A DNA stretch of 64,000 bases from Lunularia cruciata. Its lineage: Eukaryota > Streptophyta > Marchantiopsida > Lunulariales > Lunulariaceae. Where the stretch lies: contig OX419758.1 in the NCBI GenBank assembly GCA_948567375.1, positions 44,335,001-44,399,000 on the forward strand, given 5' to 3'. Made by a program: the position numbers and the translations under genes. Of this stretch, positions 11,815 to 24,418 are shown in pieces. Numbering within the stretch: the first letter of the stretch is position 1; every line of letters starts with the position of its first letter. Under the pieces are notes generated by a model. The model saw nothing but the letters and a program-made list of their open reading frames with translations, searched no databases and was not told the origin of the DNA.

Positions 11815-12945
11815 GTCCTGCATGCACAATATTACCCCAAGTTGTTGACTTTGTATCCTTAGACTCTATGAAGACTCAAGTAGATCTTAGTGAGCATATG
11901 CACACTCACACCCTTACTAGTATCCTCATTGAGGTCCCTGTTCTTGATAGAGCGAGACTTCTCTCTTGTGGAGTGAATGGATCCCATGTGTAGCTTTATG
12001 CTTCTCCTTTAATAGAGGACTTGATGTTCACTTTAGAGAAGTTACCACGTCACTTTGCTTACCATTGGGATTGCCACATCTAGCACTTTAGAGCTACCGG
12101 GCTAGTGCACATGTGGGGCTATATTTGACATACAGTACATCCAAGTTTTGCATTGTCCTTGATTCAGATTGGGCATTAATTGGACCTAATGGGATCTACT
12201 CTTCAAGGTTGAGGGCAAACATAATCAAATTCATATATGATATGGTGGTCTTAAATCCTCTCCAATCAAGTTCTTGCTTAGAGCAGGTTCACAAGCAAGT
12301 GTTGTAGCAACCATTGCCACTAGGAGAAAGAGGACCCCTATGCTCAATTGCTTCCATCAATACCTTTGTGCCGTTGGCGGTGGAGATCTTTGGCCATCTC
12401 CATCACCATTTCCATGGTCTCCTTTCCGTAGCAAATTAGGATTCCCTGCAATAGGGAGGAGTACTAGCTATCTTGACAAACACACTCATCTCTTACTATA
12501 GGCAATGGGTATTTATCACCTTATAATGTTCATAGGCATTGGGTCTTCATCAACGGGCAGTGGCAATAGGAGCTCTCCACATGTCTAGGGTCCTCCTTCC
12601 CCATCTATTAGATATACTTCTGGAAGACCTATATCATATAGTTTAGGAGTAGGTTACTTAGTGGATTGCTTTGGTTATTTTTCCATGTAGGGATTTGATT
12701 GTTATTCCTTTTGGCTTGGTCATTTGGCTTGGTTGCTCAATCTGTACTTCTATGTGCTTTCGTACTATTTTTTTCTTTGGAGTATTCTAGTTGGGCTTTT
12801 GGGCCTTTTTGGCTTGGGCATTTGGCTTGGTTGCTCCACATGTACTTCTATGTGCTTTTGTACTCTTTCTTTTTCCTTTGGGGTATTTGGCCTTCATGTC
12901 TACTTCCAATTATAACTTTGTGAGAATAAGAGCTTCTTTACAAAA
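11815..12945 (+). mobile_element. LINE 3'-end relic (copy C)
   Basis: This aligns in order with the 3' part of the LINE at 16.6-19.2 kb. Both contain a reading like HMHTHTLTSI followed by a V-P-x-L-D-R-x-R block (11,890-11,950 and 18,130-18,200). Both also have a PYNVHRHWVFINGQWQ-like segment (12,510-12,560; degraded at 18,840-18,890). The 3' tail with CTTCTGGAAGACCTATATC near 12,614 matches the reverse complement at 39,010-39,060. All frames are broken by stops. The reverse transcriptase portion is absent, as expected of a 5'-truncated insertion. Confidence 0.6.
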
Positions 12946-14497
12946 ACTTTAGCCATGATCATGTTGCGACCAAAGCACACAAAATAAGGGACTATGTGGT
13001 TATTCTTTACTATTTTCCTTTTATGGCACATTCTTCAAATGAGACGAGTAGTGAACCAAACATGGTGAATAAATTTAACACAAAGCTTGTGGGTGAGATA
13101 ATAGGTAATACAAGACCTCATTTAAAATGATGTAGCATTATACTAGAAGTTATATCATATATGCATAATAATACCAACCTCTTCTTCCTTATAGTCACTC
13201 CTTTTCATTCTTAGATTCCTCTATCTTTTAAATAGCCTTTTCTTGTTCCTTTTCTTTGATTTTGATCATTCACTCTTGTTTTTGGTTCTCACTCTAATAT
13301 TGATTCATAACATTAGCTATAGAATAATTTATGTGTTGAACACATAATTAATTATGTGTTGAAGTACTTTAACATGTATTTAAGAGGCATTATGTGCTAT
13401 GATTTTTATGTTCATGTTAATATAGTTTGACATATTAAAATAATGAAAATTTTAGATCTTTCCATCAGCTGGCATGAGTTATCTTCAAGCAATAAATTAT
13501 TTTGTAGCTATAAGCTTTATTCCTTGTTTTCTTTACAACAAGGTGGTCTTATGCACTTGACTTATTGATATTTGAAATAATAAGAAATTTAATTGGTCTG
13601 AATCAACTAAAAATCCGAATCTTCACATCAATAATATAATTGTCCTCTTCTTCCTCTTTTCATGATAATAATAGTCATCAAGTTGTTATTAAGTAGCAAT
13701 GATGCTCTTTGTTTTACTTAACATTATGTGATATAAATTCTTTATACTATTGCATTTTAAAAGATTGAAAGATCAATTTTATTTAAGAACTGATTTGATT
13801 TAACTAGTTTCTATTATATTAATATTTAATATTAATATTATTATAATATTATATTTCGGAAAAATTAATTTAAATTTATTTATATAATACATGTTGCCTC
13901 ATGGTTAAATTTTATAGTTTTAAGATATATGTTCTTCTAAATTTAGCATTGGTTATTATAGCATTATTCATGTGCTTTGCTTTTTGTTGTATTTAGGTGA
14001 TTGGATGTATCAGAAATGGTGACAGTTAGAGTTAGATCTATTTATAGAGGATGAAAAATCTACTTTTTTATTAAAATTTAGGAAAAGATGAAACATCATG
14101 CTTGATGATATCTTTAAGGTAAGGAGCTTATCAACAACATGAGGTCCCAAAGTTCTTATGAAAATTGATATTAGCTGGTTAATGAGCATCAAGATCCAAC
14201 TTTTATTATTTGGATTTTATCAATCCCCAATTTTTATTGCATCAAATCATTGCTATTGGGATTAGATGTTATTTTTGTATTATTATCTACAAGCAAAGAG
14301 TGTTTGACGTTGGTTTTAACAAAAAGACATACAAAGCTATATTTGGTATGTAGCAAAGCATTTGAGAGTTATGAAAGATATTGGTCTTTAAGAAATGTAT
14401 AAAAAAATAGACATATTATGAGGTCATAAAAAGAAATGTTTCATCTCTAAATCTTATCAGAAAATAATTTTCTATACTATTATATTATAATGTAAGT
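12946..14497. other. no gene seen; AT-rich
   Basis: Very AT-rich sequence with short palindromic AT patches, for example AATATTTAATATTAATATT near 13,820. No coding or repeat structure is recognised. Confidence 0.6.
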
Positions 14498-14675
14498 TAG
14501 ATTGAAAGATAGTTTCTTGCTTTGAATGAGAAAAATGACATGTTATGATCCAAGCTTATGCAATGGTAATACTAATATGTGGAATACATTTAAAGATAGA
14601 TAGTTGCTTTGGATGAAAAAGATAGACATATCGTGATCAAAAGCTTAGCCAATGGTAATTAGGAATCTATGGAGT
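14498..14675 (+). repeat. two-unit tandem duplication, about 90 bp
   Basis: Unit 1 (about 14,500-14,585) and unit 2 (about 14,590-14,675) share the order AAAGATAG, TTGCTTTG-ATGA, GACAT, TGATC, AAGCTTA, CAATGGTAAT. They lie just upstream of the heat-shock-element-like cluster and may be part of the same LTR or promoter. Confidence 0.55.
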
Positions 14676-14729
14676 TTAATAATGAAGTTAGTAGGGCTAA
14701 CAAAGTTGCAAATAAGAAAAATTAGCCTA

Positions 14730-14966
14730 GAACATTCTAGAAATATCTAGGAAACTTCTTGGGAAGCTTCCCGGCTAACTTAGCTTGCACCCCAAGTAGG
14801 TAGCTCCTAAAAGCTTACAACTAGCTTAGCTTGCATACCAAGTAAGCGGCTTCTAGAAGGAAGCTTCTAAGAAGGTTCCCAATTAACTTGGCTTGCACTC
14901 CAAGAAAGTGGTTCAAGGAAGCTTCTTGAGAAGCTTCTCAAGAGCCTTGTATGATCCCTATAAATA
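14730..14966 (+). promoter_or_regulatory. heat-shock-element-like cluster with TATA box
   Basis: Nine GAAnnTTC or TTCnnGAA modules occur in 208 bp: 14730-14737 and 14735-14742 (together GAACATTCTAGAA, a three-pentamer element), 14752-14759, 14763-14770, 14851-14858, 14860-14867, 14871-14878, 14918-14925 and 14930-14937. A consensus TATAAATA lies at 14959-14966, 21 bp past the last module. A block with TAGCTTGCA (TGGCTTGCA in unit three) and CCAAG is repeated three times (14,781, 14,827, 14,889) between module groups. Adjacent inverted nGAAn units are the known binding pattern of heat-shock factors, also found in some heat-responsive plant LTRs. Whether this is an LTR or a gene promoter is not resolved; I could not find LTR ends. 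Confidence 0.55.
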
Positions 14967-16555
14967 CAAGAGTCTAAGCTCATGCTAGGCATTTGGAGTT
15001 TTCACTCATTCTCAAGTGTCCCAACGTGAATTTCAGTTCTCCTAATTTTCTCCTCGGTCTCAGTCTTTTATAGTTACTATATTCCAAGTTATCTCTAGAG
15101 CCCATTGATCTTCATAGATCCCTTGAAAGGCTAAAATATATTATTCAACCACAATTTTCTTTGTCTCATTTCCTTGCTAGGATTAGGATAATGACTATCA
15201 AGCAAAAAATTAATTTGCTTTGCATCATCATTTGTATCAATAATATTCATGCTCTGATTGCCCACTTTATAATTGTTGATTTTATTTCTTTCACTTATAA
15301 AGGGTTATACAAAAAAATTTAGAATGTAACAATTTGATTCAATAGTATAGGAATTTTCATAATGACAATATTGATATTTAAATTATTAGAAATTTTTGTG
15401 AGATATAATAGAGAGTAATTAGCAGGTTTCATAAAAAAATATTGAAAATATATTTAAGTGCCTTCTTAGGAGGTAAGTTCTTTAATAACTTCCATAGAGA
15501 TTGAATGACTGCTATTAAATAAATTGGTTAGAATGTTAACGCCTTTGCTAGAAAGCAAGCACATACACACTTCAAGTATAGATAAGCTGGCCTCAGGCCA
15601 CCTTTGTAATTAAATCAGTGCTTTAGGTCCATCTCTTGTCTTTTATTTTCTCTACTTGTGCTTGACCCCGGTCTTTGAAACATTGTTACTTGAGATATAT
15701 ACAAACAAGTTCATAAAATCAAATTTTTTGACAAATAATCAGCAGTTTATCACTTCATCACTTTGGAATAAGATAATTCATTCTATCTATAAAAATTAGA
15801 ATAAATTATCATGGAAAATTTAATGAAACAAACAAAATCATTTAAGAAAACAGATGTAACAAAAAAAATTAAGAATTATAAAAATGAACTTATTTAAATC
15901 AGATTTTATGAAGGACCTCTTTACACATACTAAAAACTTTGAACAATTATTTGTATAACTCTTCACTGAATTCCATACGTGTCTAATTAAAAAGTCTTCT
16001 TTTTAATCTACCAAATGCAATTAAATTATACTAAAGAGTAAAAAATAAAAACACATGCATGCGGCTGTTCCAAAAGAGGTGTTTTGAGAAGATGCCAATA
16101 AATCTTCAGAGCCGGTTACAAACATATACAATGACTATCGCCACCAAAATTGATGCTTTGTTTGATGCACACATTAGTCATAAGAATTGAAGTCTTCCAT
16201 TGAGATAAGATAGTACTACACATTTTAATATCAATAATATATTCCCTTCACCCAATGTGTAAAACATACCACTCGGTTCATGAAGGTAAAGATTGTTTTA
16301 TCAACTTCCACTCTGATTATTTTCAACTTTTCTTGAATCTAGATAATATTTTGGTAGCATCACTAGATAAGAATCCAAAGAGATGGATTATCAATTATAA
16401 GAGCATATGTGCACTGTCTTTACAAAAACTGAGGTTTACATGGATCAAGGGAGAAACAAAACAAAGTGAAAATATGTATCTTCTGCCTTCTCTTCTTACC
16501 CTTCTTCAAAGGAATGGTGAGCTTGATAGGCATACTTGTGATCCTGTTCATTTCT
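14967..16555. other. no gene seen downstream of the TATA box
   Basis: The first 200 bases could be an untranslated leader, but no open frame of note follows. The rest is AT-rich with no recognised element. Confidence 0.5.
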
Positions 16556-16559
16556 CATA

Positions 16560-19200
16560 TTGGGGTGTTACAAATACAGATTACATCTCCATAGCCCCAT
16601 GCCTTGCCTCTAGAGCATTGTTGCCTCCGTCAATCCGTGATGTTAGGTCAGGTAGGGGAGTATAGGCGGGCAACCCAAGTGCTCTTGTCTTCCCAGCCAA
16701 AGCTCATATCCTCTAGGACTTTATCAAACCTACAGACCTATGAGAGCACCTATGGGATTGCCTCTCCATGAATGCTCAAGATTTGGATTTTCTTCTTATT
16801 TTGTATTTTGTCACTGCATTGTTTCTGGTCATGTACCTCCTAGAGTAGCTCATCTATTTTGATCCTCTCATCTCCTTACTCTTGCAAAGGAGACCTCAAG
16901 TGTGCACCCCATTGCCATGGGGATTTATTTGTTTTGTATTTGGTATCTCACATGTTTGCTTACAATTACAGTAGTCTTTTTCTTCCTTCTTGTCTCCCCA
17001 TCAGTTTATTGTTGCTACTCCAAGGGGCTCCAAGATGGTTATTGTGTGCATTCAAGCATCCTTTGACATTCATCCAAATTGGGTGGTGGTCCAAGTTGAT
17101 GTCTCCAATACCTTTAATACAATTTCTATTGTCCAATGTTATTCTGCACTCTTTGCTCAACTATAGAACAGACCTTCCTTGATCCCCTTTGTTTGTATCT
17201 ATATGGTATTGAGACATCTCTATTGTGCAACCACCATACCACTAAAAGAGAGTTCTCACAATTGACATCAATCAAGGGCTCACCATAGGGAGATCCATTA
17301 GGGAGGGGGCACTTATTTGCAATAGCACTTTACATGGTTTTATGACAAGTGGAAACAACTTTCCTATCTTGTCGTTTTCTATTCATCTCAAACAACACTC
17401 ATATTGTGTGCCCCTTGAATGATATAATTAACACAATGTCTTCTTTTACACTCAATTTAAAGGTCTTGGGCTTACAAGTCCAGACTTGTAAATGCAAGGA
17501 TTGGAGCTCATGCACAATCCTCACTAGATCTGACTTCCCACAAGTATTCCAATTCCCTATAGGTGGTTTGAGAGTTTTGGGACAAGAAGATTTTTGTAGT
17601 TCAGTCATATTGGACACCTTAGTACATGCCATAACCTATTCTCACCTCCTCCTCTATTTGGGGAATACCCAAGTGGCTTATTCCATTCTCAATTGGTATT
17701 ATTTCCTTAGGGCCTCTTATTTGGCACAAACACTCTTGCATATATTTTATAATACTATCTACCATAATTTCTCCACTTTGTCATAACCATGCATGCTTCC
17801 ATAGCTATTAGATGAGTGGTGTAAGTAGCATATAGTTCTCTCCACAGTCAATGGTGGATGAGATCTCTTAGGGAAAGAGGCCACCATACTACAACATATA
17901 TTAGACCATGGGCTCTAGTTGTCTCTTTTATAACAAATGGATTCTTACATGAGGGACATCTTTTTATATTAGGATCTATCACAATAGTGGATTTAAGTAC
18001 TTATACGTTCCAAGCACACTTTTGATTGGTTGGTGACTTATTTCCAAGGCTCACATGCATATCACACCTTGATTTTATTGAACTTGTCTTCTTAGACTCT
18101 AAGAAGCTCTAGGCAGATCTCAATGAGCATATGCACACTCACACACTTACAAGCATCATCATTGATGTGCCTTTTCTTGACAGAGTTAGGATCCTCTCTT
18201 GCATGGAGAAAGGCTTTGAAGCCTGGCTCCAAGCTTCACCCATGATTTACAACATCAGTTTGACTTTTGAGGAGTTTTTGATTGCACTTTGAACAAGGTT
18301 GGGCCTCTCAAATCCAACTCTTATAGTGTTGTTGCACTAATGCGCATGTGATTCCTCTTACAACATGTAGGGGATACATTATTATAACATGCAGTAGGCG
18401 AGGAGCCCACTGGAGTTCATGATGCACTTTATTATACAATCACTCAGATCTTACAAGCTATACGGGTATGGGTTCAGATTGAACAATGGTTGGATCTACC
18501 AAGACTACTTTTCCATCAAGTGCAAGTAGATATAATTACTTTCATGGATGGTCATTGCACCTACATGATGTGGTGGTGGCAAAATATATATAGGTAGAGT
18601 CCTTGACATGGGCAGTGTATAGGCAAGAAAAAAAACAATCATTGCCTATAGGTGCAAGGAAAACCACTATGCACCTTGGCTATCCTCAAATACCTTTGTC
18701 CTCTAGAGATTGAGATTTTTGAGTGCCTACATTGCTATTTTAATAGTCTTCTTAAGGATGCAACATGAGGTTATTTATAGAAGAGAGGTGCATTGGCTAT
18801 CTCTCCATCCATGCTCACATCCAAATATCAACAATGCGTATTATCACTTTGTAATGCACTCAAGCGTTGGGTCTTCATTGATTTGTGGTTGTAATAGATA
18901 CACCAAGCACGGTTTGAATCCTCCTTCTCCTTTTACCACACATACCATTAGAAAACCTCTACCATATAGTCAAGAGTAGAACAACTCCTCCTTACTTTCT
19001 TTGGTGCTTGTTGTTGGGGCACTTTTCCCCTCGGGTTCCTTTGGACCCTATTGGTGTTTATCTTTATTCTTGGTCATTTAGGACTATTGAGCCTTGCGCT
19101 CTTCTTTTGTTTGGCACTTTTTTTTGCCTTTTTCTTCTTCTCCTTGTCCTTTAGGGTACTTTTTGTATATATATATTTACCTCCCTTTCACTACCCATAA
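16560..19200 (+). mobile_element. LINE-type retrotransposon relic (copy A)
   Basis: Domains appear in order but in shifting frames. A segment at about 16,640 (GQVGEYRRATQ) matches GQAGEFSRAAQ of copy B. Reverse transcriptase follows: PHQFIVATPRGSK at about 16,995 and NWVVVQVDVSNTFNTIS at about 17,075. The palm-motif equivalent is ISNNTHIV at about 17,385, where copy B has LADDTHIV. A C-terminal zinc-binding relic C-A-C-x9-H is near 18,332-18,370, with its last cysteine lost. A DVVVA endonuclease-like stretch is near 18,568. Both catalytic aspartates of the palm motif read as asparagine and stops are numerous, so it is dead. Copy A aligns with copy B across the polymerase and with copy C across the 3' end. 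Confidence 0.7.
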
Positions 19201-19835
19201 ACATCATGTAAAAACGTTTGTGGATATCCATAAGAAACTTATAGGAGAGGCCATTAATTACACACTATTTATGGATCACAAAACTTGTAACCCATAGCTT
19301 TTTATGAGGTTACAAGGATTCCCCATAACTCTTAATTAATACATAAACATTAATTAGGAACATTAGTGCACACTCATAACTGAATTTGAATTAGAAGATA
19401 GTTGTCAAACTTAGAAGCTCTTTGTATGAACCAACAATTCTCACTCCTTTTGAATCATTTCTAATAGTGAGAATTGCTAAAGCACACCTTGAATTTTTAT
19501 TGATATTTCTCATGTTCTCACACCTTGAGTTCCCATTATTTCTCACAAGTTCTCATCAATATATCTCACTTGCAGCTATTAAAATCCCAATATCAAGACC
19601 ATGTTGTACTACACAAAAGTATGCTAGAAGTATGTATGTAAAAGTGGATAGTGGACAATTGAACGGTGGGATGGGAAGGTGACATGGATAGAACCAAATG
19701 GAGAGTGGGAAAATGAGGATAGAATGAGTAAGGTTCTGGAAATGGATGGAAGCATGGAGTGATGATGAAACTAACATTCAAAAAGATGAAATAATTTTAA
19801 GATGGTGGGATTTTTTGCACAAAGTTTGTAGCTTC
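19201..19835. other. no gene seen
   Basis: AT-rich spacer between the LINE relic and the first solo LTR. Short open frames here have no recognisable motif. Confidence 0.5.
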
Positions 19836-20571
19836 TGTAATACTCCGAGGACAAGAGAAGAGAGAAAACACAGATTGCACACTCAAACATTTGATGCCCC
19901 AAGGGAGCACCTTCTCTTTATTATATAGACAAAGAGGATCTCCTCCAAGGAAGCTCCACCATAGGATTAGGGACACAGATAGGTGACATGTCAGCAAGCT
20001 CCACCCTTGGATTACTTACTTGGATGGGTGACCTGTCTGGTCTAGGTCCTATCTGGTTGGTCAAACGAGCTTTGACCAGAGGGAATCTTTTAGGGAATCT
20101 TCCTGTAGGAATCTCAGAATCACATGAGTAAGGTACCATTGGAAAGCTCTCGACAAGACAAACCAGGGGGGAGGAAGGCCAGTCTTTCCTTTGTCAGGGG
20201 GGATCTGCACACTTTCAAGGCCTAATTCATCCGTTTAGGCCTCCAAAATTGCCTTCAAAGATTTCAGGCATATTTTGGTTCCTACTCTATTAGTAGAAGT
20301 CCCCTTTTGGTGATACCTCTTTCTGATCTGTTTAGTCCATCATGTGTAACATCCTTCCAGATGTTACCAAACCAATTCTCACCTTTAAATCATATGTTTA
20401 GCTATTGGTTCTAAGGTTCTCAAGTCTATTTTGGTTTCTGCCCTATTAGTAGAAGTACTCTTTTGGTGATACTTCTATCTGATCTATTTTGACCATCATG
20501 TATAACATCATTCTAGATGTTACCAAACCGAATTTCACATCTAGATCATATGGCTAACCCTTGGTATTACA
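19836..20571 (-). mobile_element. solo LTR, TGTAATAC family, copy 1
   Basis: The sequence begins TGTAATACTCC and ends GGTATTACA, an 8-bp terminal inverted repeat of TG...CA type. It is flanked by perfect 5-bp duplications GCTTC (19831-19835 and 20572-20576). The TATA-like TATATAATAAAG reads on the minus strand near 19,920, which sets the orientation. Length is 736 bp. It aligns end to end with copies 2 and 3. There is no internal domain or second LTR nearby, so it is a solo LTR left by recombination, presumably from a Ty1 or Ty3 element. Confidence 0.92.
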
Positions 20572-21890
20572 GCTTCATGCATACATAACAAAAGAGAGTT
20601 TGCAAAAATAGAACCACAATAAGTGAAGTTTACAAATCTCTATCCATACATTCTTGAAGTTCTTGAAGTATTGAAAGTGATTGAAGGTTGCACTTATGCA
20701 TGCATAACAAAATCAACCTCTATGAATGTAGATAATAATCCTCAAGCATGGTGTATTGAGATTGTATCCTCCTGTATCATCTTGCAACTTGAAAATAGGT
20801 TGTAAAAATGTGCAAATCATGGACAGATTTGGAAATCTTGCAAAAAGATGGTAAAGAATCAACAGTACTTTTTGCTAAGCAAAACTTGACCAAACACATT
20901 GGTAACTTTCCATGCTAGTTCCCAAAAATGTTGTGAAATTGCACTTGCTCTTGGTTTAATTCTATATTTCTTGACCCATAGTATAGTAGAAAAGGTTATT
21001 TAAAGCTCAACATGTTTTTGCTGATTGGTTCAATGATTCATGTATTGTATTTAGTGCTTGTGATATTCTCATAGATACCATATATAATTGACAGATACTT
21101 AGTTGCAAAGTGGACCATTCTTCCACTATGCACACAATCAACTGACCTCCTCAAGATCTGATCACTTATTAGTCAGTTTTCTCATTATCATCCGAGAGCT
21201 TAAACAAAGTCTTAAGTGGTCATCTTCTCTATGAGGCCCATAGCTATTGTAGCCAAAACCTTATACGTTGGACAGAGCAAGTTTGGAGAGTGTGGCAAAA
21301 ACAAGGTCACTCTAGTGTTTAGTTTGAGTAAAGAAGACATTACTAAACACAAGAAACAATGATAGTGCATATAATTTGTCAGTCATCTCACCAAGTCCAA
21401 ACTATGTGGTCAACAATTTAGAATCCAGCAGGTGATCACAAGCAAGTGACAGTTTTCATGATGATGAACAAGGATTTTCTATCAAAATAATGTACATCAA
21501 CATACAAGACCAAAGCATTTTCTTCTTCAATAGGAAATCATAGTTGCAGTACACTATCTTATGACCAGATTTTTAGTGCCATCCTTTGAGGAGCTTTTTA
21601 GTCAATGTCCTAATAAAGCTTTATGCGATGCTTGAGAGGAGTCACAAGCATGATTGTGTGATAGGTTTTGTGTTCATACAATTGTTGGGCCAAGAAATGC
21701 ACACAGTAGAATTGGAGCATTACAAGATAAAAAAATTGATATTGTAAACAAACCCCCAGCAAACCCTAAACCCCCACAAGACCCCATAAGGAATCCCAAC
21801 AAACCACATTGCCTTTATTGAGCTCAGAGAAAACCCAAGAGCAAAACCTCGGGCAAAACTCTTGGGCAAAACTTGCAAAACCCCAGGCAA
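20572..21890. other. no gene seen
   Basis: No element or gene recognised. Open frames are short and without motif. Confidence 0.5.
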
Positions 21891-21895
21891 AAATT

Positions 21896-21937
21896 GCTGA
21901 GATTCTCTTTGGGTGCAAACCCAAAGAGAATCTCAGC
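21896..21937. repeat. perfect 19-bp hairpin with GCAA loop
   Basis: Arm 1 (21896-21914) is GCTGAGATTCTCTTTGGGT and arm 2 (21919-21937) is its exact complement. The loop GCAA is a GNRA-type tetraloop if transcribed. The flanks do not pair further. It is not long enough to look like a typical plant microRNA precursor. Confidence 0.85.
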
Positions 21938-22539
21938 CATTTTGGTTTAGTTTTCAACAAGAAAATTAGAGAAATACATCCAAAAAAGGAAACCATTGAC
22001 CTTCTCATAGCTTGGTGGGAGGTTGATTATAATATGAAATAAGCTCACCCTTGTGCATAGGCGAGAGGATTCAAATCTAGTACATGTACTTCTTATTATA
22101 ATATGTGCTATATTTTGGTTCCTTCTTGAGACACATTGCATGTTTTAGTTCACTCTTGCCCCTTGGATGTACCACACTAATTAGTATTAATCAAGATTCT
22201 CCTCCAATTCCACCGCAAACCTCTCTTCATGGCCCATAAATTCATCCAATATTCATAAAAAAATTTACATACATTTTGCTTATGAGCACTTCTTTTTATG
22301 GGTACCCATAAAATTCTAGATGGAGTAAGTAAAGCTCAATAAGCACGTGTAATCTGTATTTGAAACCTCTATTGTCTCAAGAGAGGGAGCTGCGGGAGAG
22401 TGTGGAGACGGGAGAGGAGAGGGAGAGATGTGACAAAATATCTATTATTTCTGAGTGCTCTCTAGCATGTAGCATTTGAGTGAATAGTTGATTCCCTTTG
22501 TTTTTCAATTTTGGTTCTATTGGTACCTAGATTGAAGAC

Positions 22540-22780
22540 TATGGAGAATGGAGTAGAAAGTTATAGGGATTTTTAGCTTTTTTAGGGTTTAGAGTGATCA
22601 TTATTCATTGAGAGTGATGGGTTGGGAATTTTCATTTCCAAACTCTTGGTTTTCATGATTAAGTTCCATGGGAATTTAGTTTAAAAATTTTGGAGATGGA
22701 AATTGAAAGTTATGAGAGCTTATAGATTTTAGGGTTTGGAGAGATTGTTTCTTATGTGAGTTGGGATGTGAGGGGTTGTG
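22540..22780 (+). repeat. imperfect duplication ahead of LINE copy B
   Basis: Two related blocks begin near 22,540 and 22,690. Each has GGAGAATGGA/GGAGATGGAA, GAAAGTTAT, a T-rich stretch, TTTAGGGTTT, and GAGTGAT/GAGAGAT. Position and orientation suggest 5' untranslated monomers of the LINE that follows. Confidence 0.4.
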
Positions 22781-23402
22781 GTTTTGTAGATATGTGGAGA
22801 TATGGAGAGGAGCAACATGTGTTAATATCATTATTCTTGTGCTAGCCATGGCTACACCTTCCCATGTGGGGCCGTCGAGAGTGGATCGGGATACACTATT
22901 CCCGGTGTATCACCGACGCTTCACCTTGCAAGAGGTAAAGACCCATGTAGGAAGGATGCACAAGGACTATGATTGGACCACTTGGGATGCCCATGTGAGA
23001 CGAGCGACCACATTGACAGCAGTGACACTCGGGATTACGCACGCTTCTTCTATACCTTTGTTGATCATTCTAGGGATACCGATCAAGTCGTGGGAGTGGT
23101 TAGCTTCTAAGGATTTATTGGAGACTGGTTTTCTATGTCCACGTCCATTCCATAGGCTACCCCGCACACTCCATGATGAGGCTAGACAAGCTTTTTGCCT
23201 ACCACTGGATTGTTTGGCACGTGATCCCTTGGACAAGTTAGCATGGTTCCTATTCCTCCTACCCCGTCGATGGTGTCTTTGTTATGCTAGAGGGGGACGT
23301 GCGGGGCATAAAGAGGTGGCTGCTAGATTTTGTCAATTCCGGGCAGGGGATTGGGCAGCCCTTCAAGAGGAGACTGTTATAGCTACACTATTTAGGAGAT
23401 AG
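22761..23402 (+). pseudogene. LINE copy B polyprotein, N-terminal part
   Basis: An open frame of 213 codons runs from 22,761 to a TAG at 23,400-23,402. A plausible true start is the ATG at 22,848, which opens MATPSHVGPSRVDRD; upstream codons look non-coding. I recognise no catalytic domain. The stop is immediately followed by three TTTAGGG units (23,404-23,424). Coding then resumes in the same element at about 23,445 (RLRQCRTLGQAGEF), so the stop is a lesion or the intervening bases are extra. Confidence 0.6.
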
Positions 23403-23403
23403 G

Positions 23404-23424
23404 TTTAGGGTTTAGGGTTTAGGG
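23404..23424 (+). repeat. three plant telomere-type units (TTTAGGG)3
   Basis: Three perfect, adjacent TTTAGGG units sit between two coding blocks of LINE copy B. This is too short to be an interstitial telomere array. Confidence 0.9.
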
Positions 23425-23701
23425 ATAAGATAAGATACCATAGATTCCACTCGATTACGACAATGTAGGACATTGGGTCAGGCGGGAGAGTTTAGTAGAG
23501 CAGCACAAGCGCTACACCCTTTGTTTATAGCGAGTCCTATTGATGAGACCATCTCTTCCTTATGCTCACTACATCCTATAGCAGTAGAAGGACTACCACT
23601 AGAGGTCTTAGATTATCTTCATGAGCAGCCCTTATGTCTTGATAGGTCGCTATTTGCAGAAGCATTGTGCATTGCCCCTTGCCTTTCCTTAGGAGGCTTG
23701 T

Positions 23702-24413
23702 TGTAATACTCCAAGGATAGGAGACACACCATGAGAAACACACCCTTTCACACTCAAACTCCGATGCCCCAAAGGAGCACCTTCTCTTTATTATATAGGC
23801 AAAGCGGATCGTTTCCAATGAAGCTCCACCATAAGATTAGGTACATAGATAGGTGACATGTCAGCAAGCTCCACCTTTGGATTACTTACTTGGATGGGTG
23901 ACATGTCGGTCCTGGTCCTATCTGGTTGGTCAAACAAGCTTTGACCAAAGAGAATCTTTTAGGGAATCATCTTGTAGGAATCTTAGAATCACGTGGGTGA
24001 GGTACCGTTAGAAAGCTCTTGATGAGACCAACTATGGTGGGGGTTTGGCACATTTTCAAGGCCTAATTCATCCGTTTAGGCCTCCAAAATTGCCTTCAAA
24101 GATTTCAGCCATATTTTGGTTCCAACTCTATTAGTAGAAGTCCCCTTTTGGTGATACCTCTTTGTGATCTATTCAGTCCATCTTGTGTAACATCCTTCTA
24201 GATGTTACCAACCCAAGTCTCACCTTCAAATCATATGTCTAGCTATTGGTTCTAAGGTTTTCAAATCTATTTTGGTTTTCTGCCATATTAGTAGAAGTAC
24301 CCTTTTGGTGATACTTTTATATGATCTATTTTGACCATCATGTATAACATCATTCCAGATGTTACCAAAACAAATTTCACATCTAGATCATATGGCTAGC
24401 TCTTGGTATTACA
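23702..24413 (-). mobile_element. solo LTR, TGTAATAC family, copy 2
   Basis: TGTAATACTCC...GGTATTACA, flanked by perfect 5-bp duplications CTTGT (23697-23701 and 24414-24418). Length is 712 bp, same orientation as copy 1. It interrupts LINE copy B between the N-terminal block and the polymerase, so it is younger than that LINE insertion. Confidence 0.93.
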
Positions 24414-24418
24414 CTTGT

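Noticed and set aside
12699-12923. two overlapping aromatic-rich open frames resembling a membrane protein
   Set aside because: They are frames of the T- and G-rich LINE 3' tail, also present at 38.8 kb in reverse.
23404-23424. interstitial telomere array
   Set aside because: Only three TTTAGGG units; chance or a small insertion within the LINE suffices.
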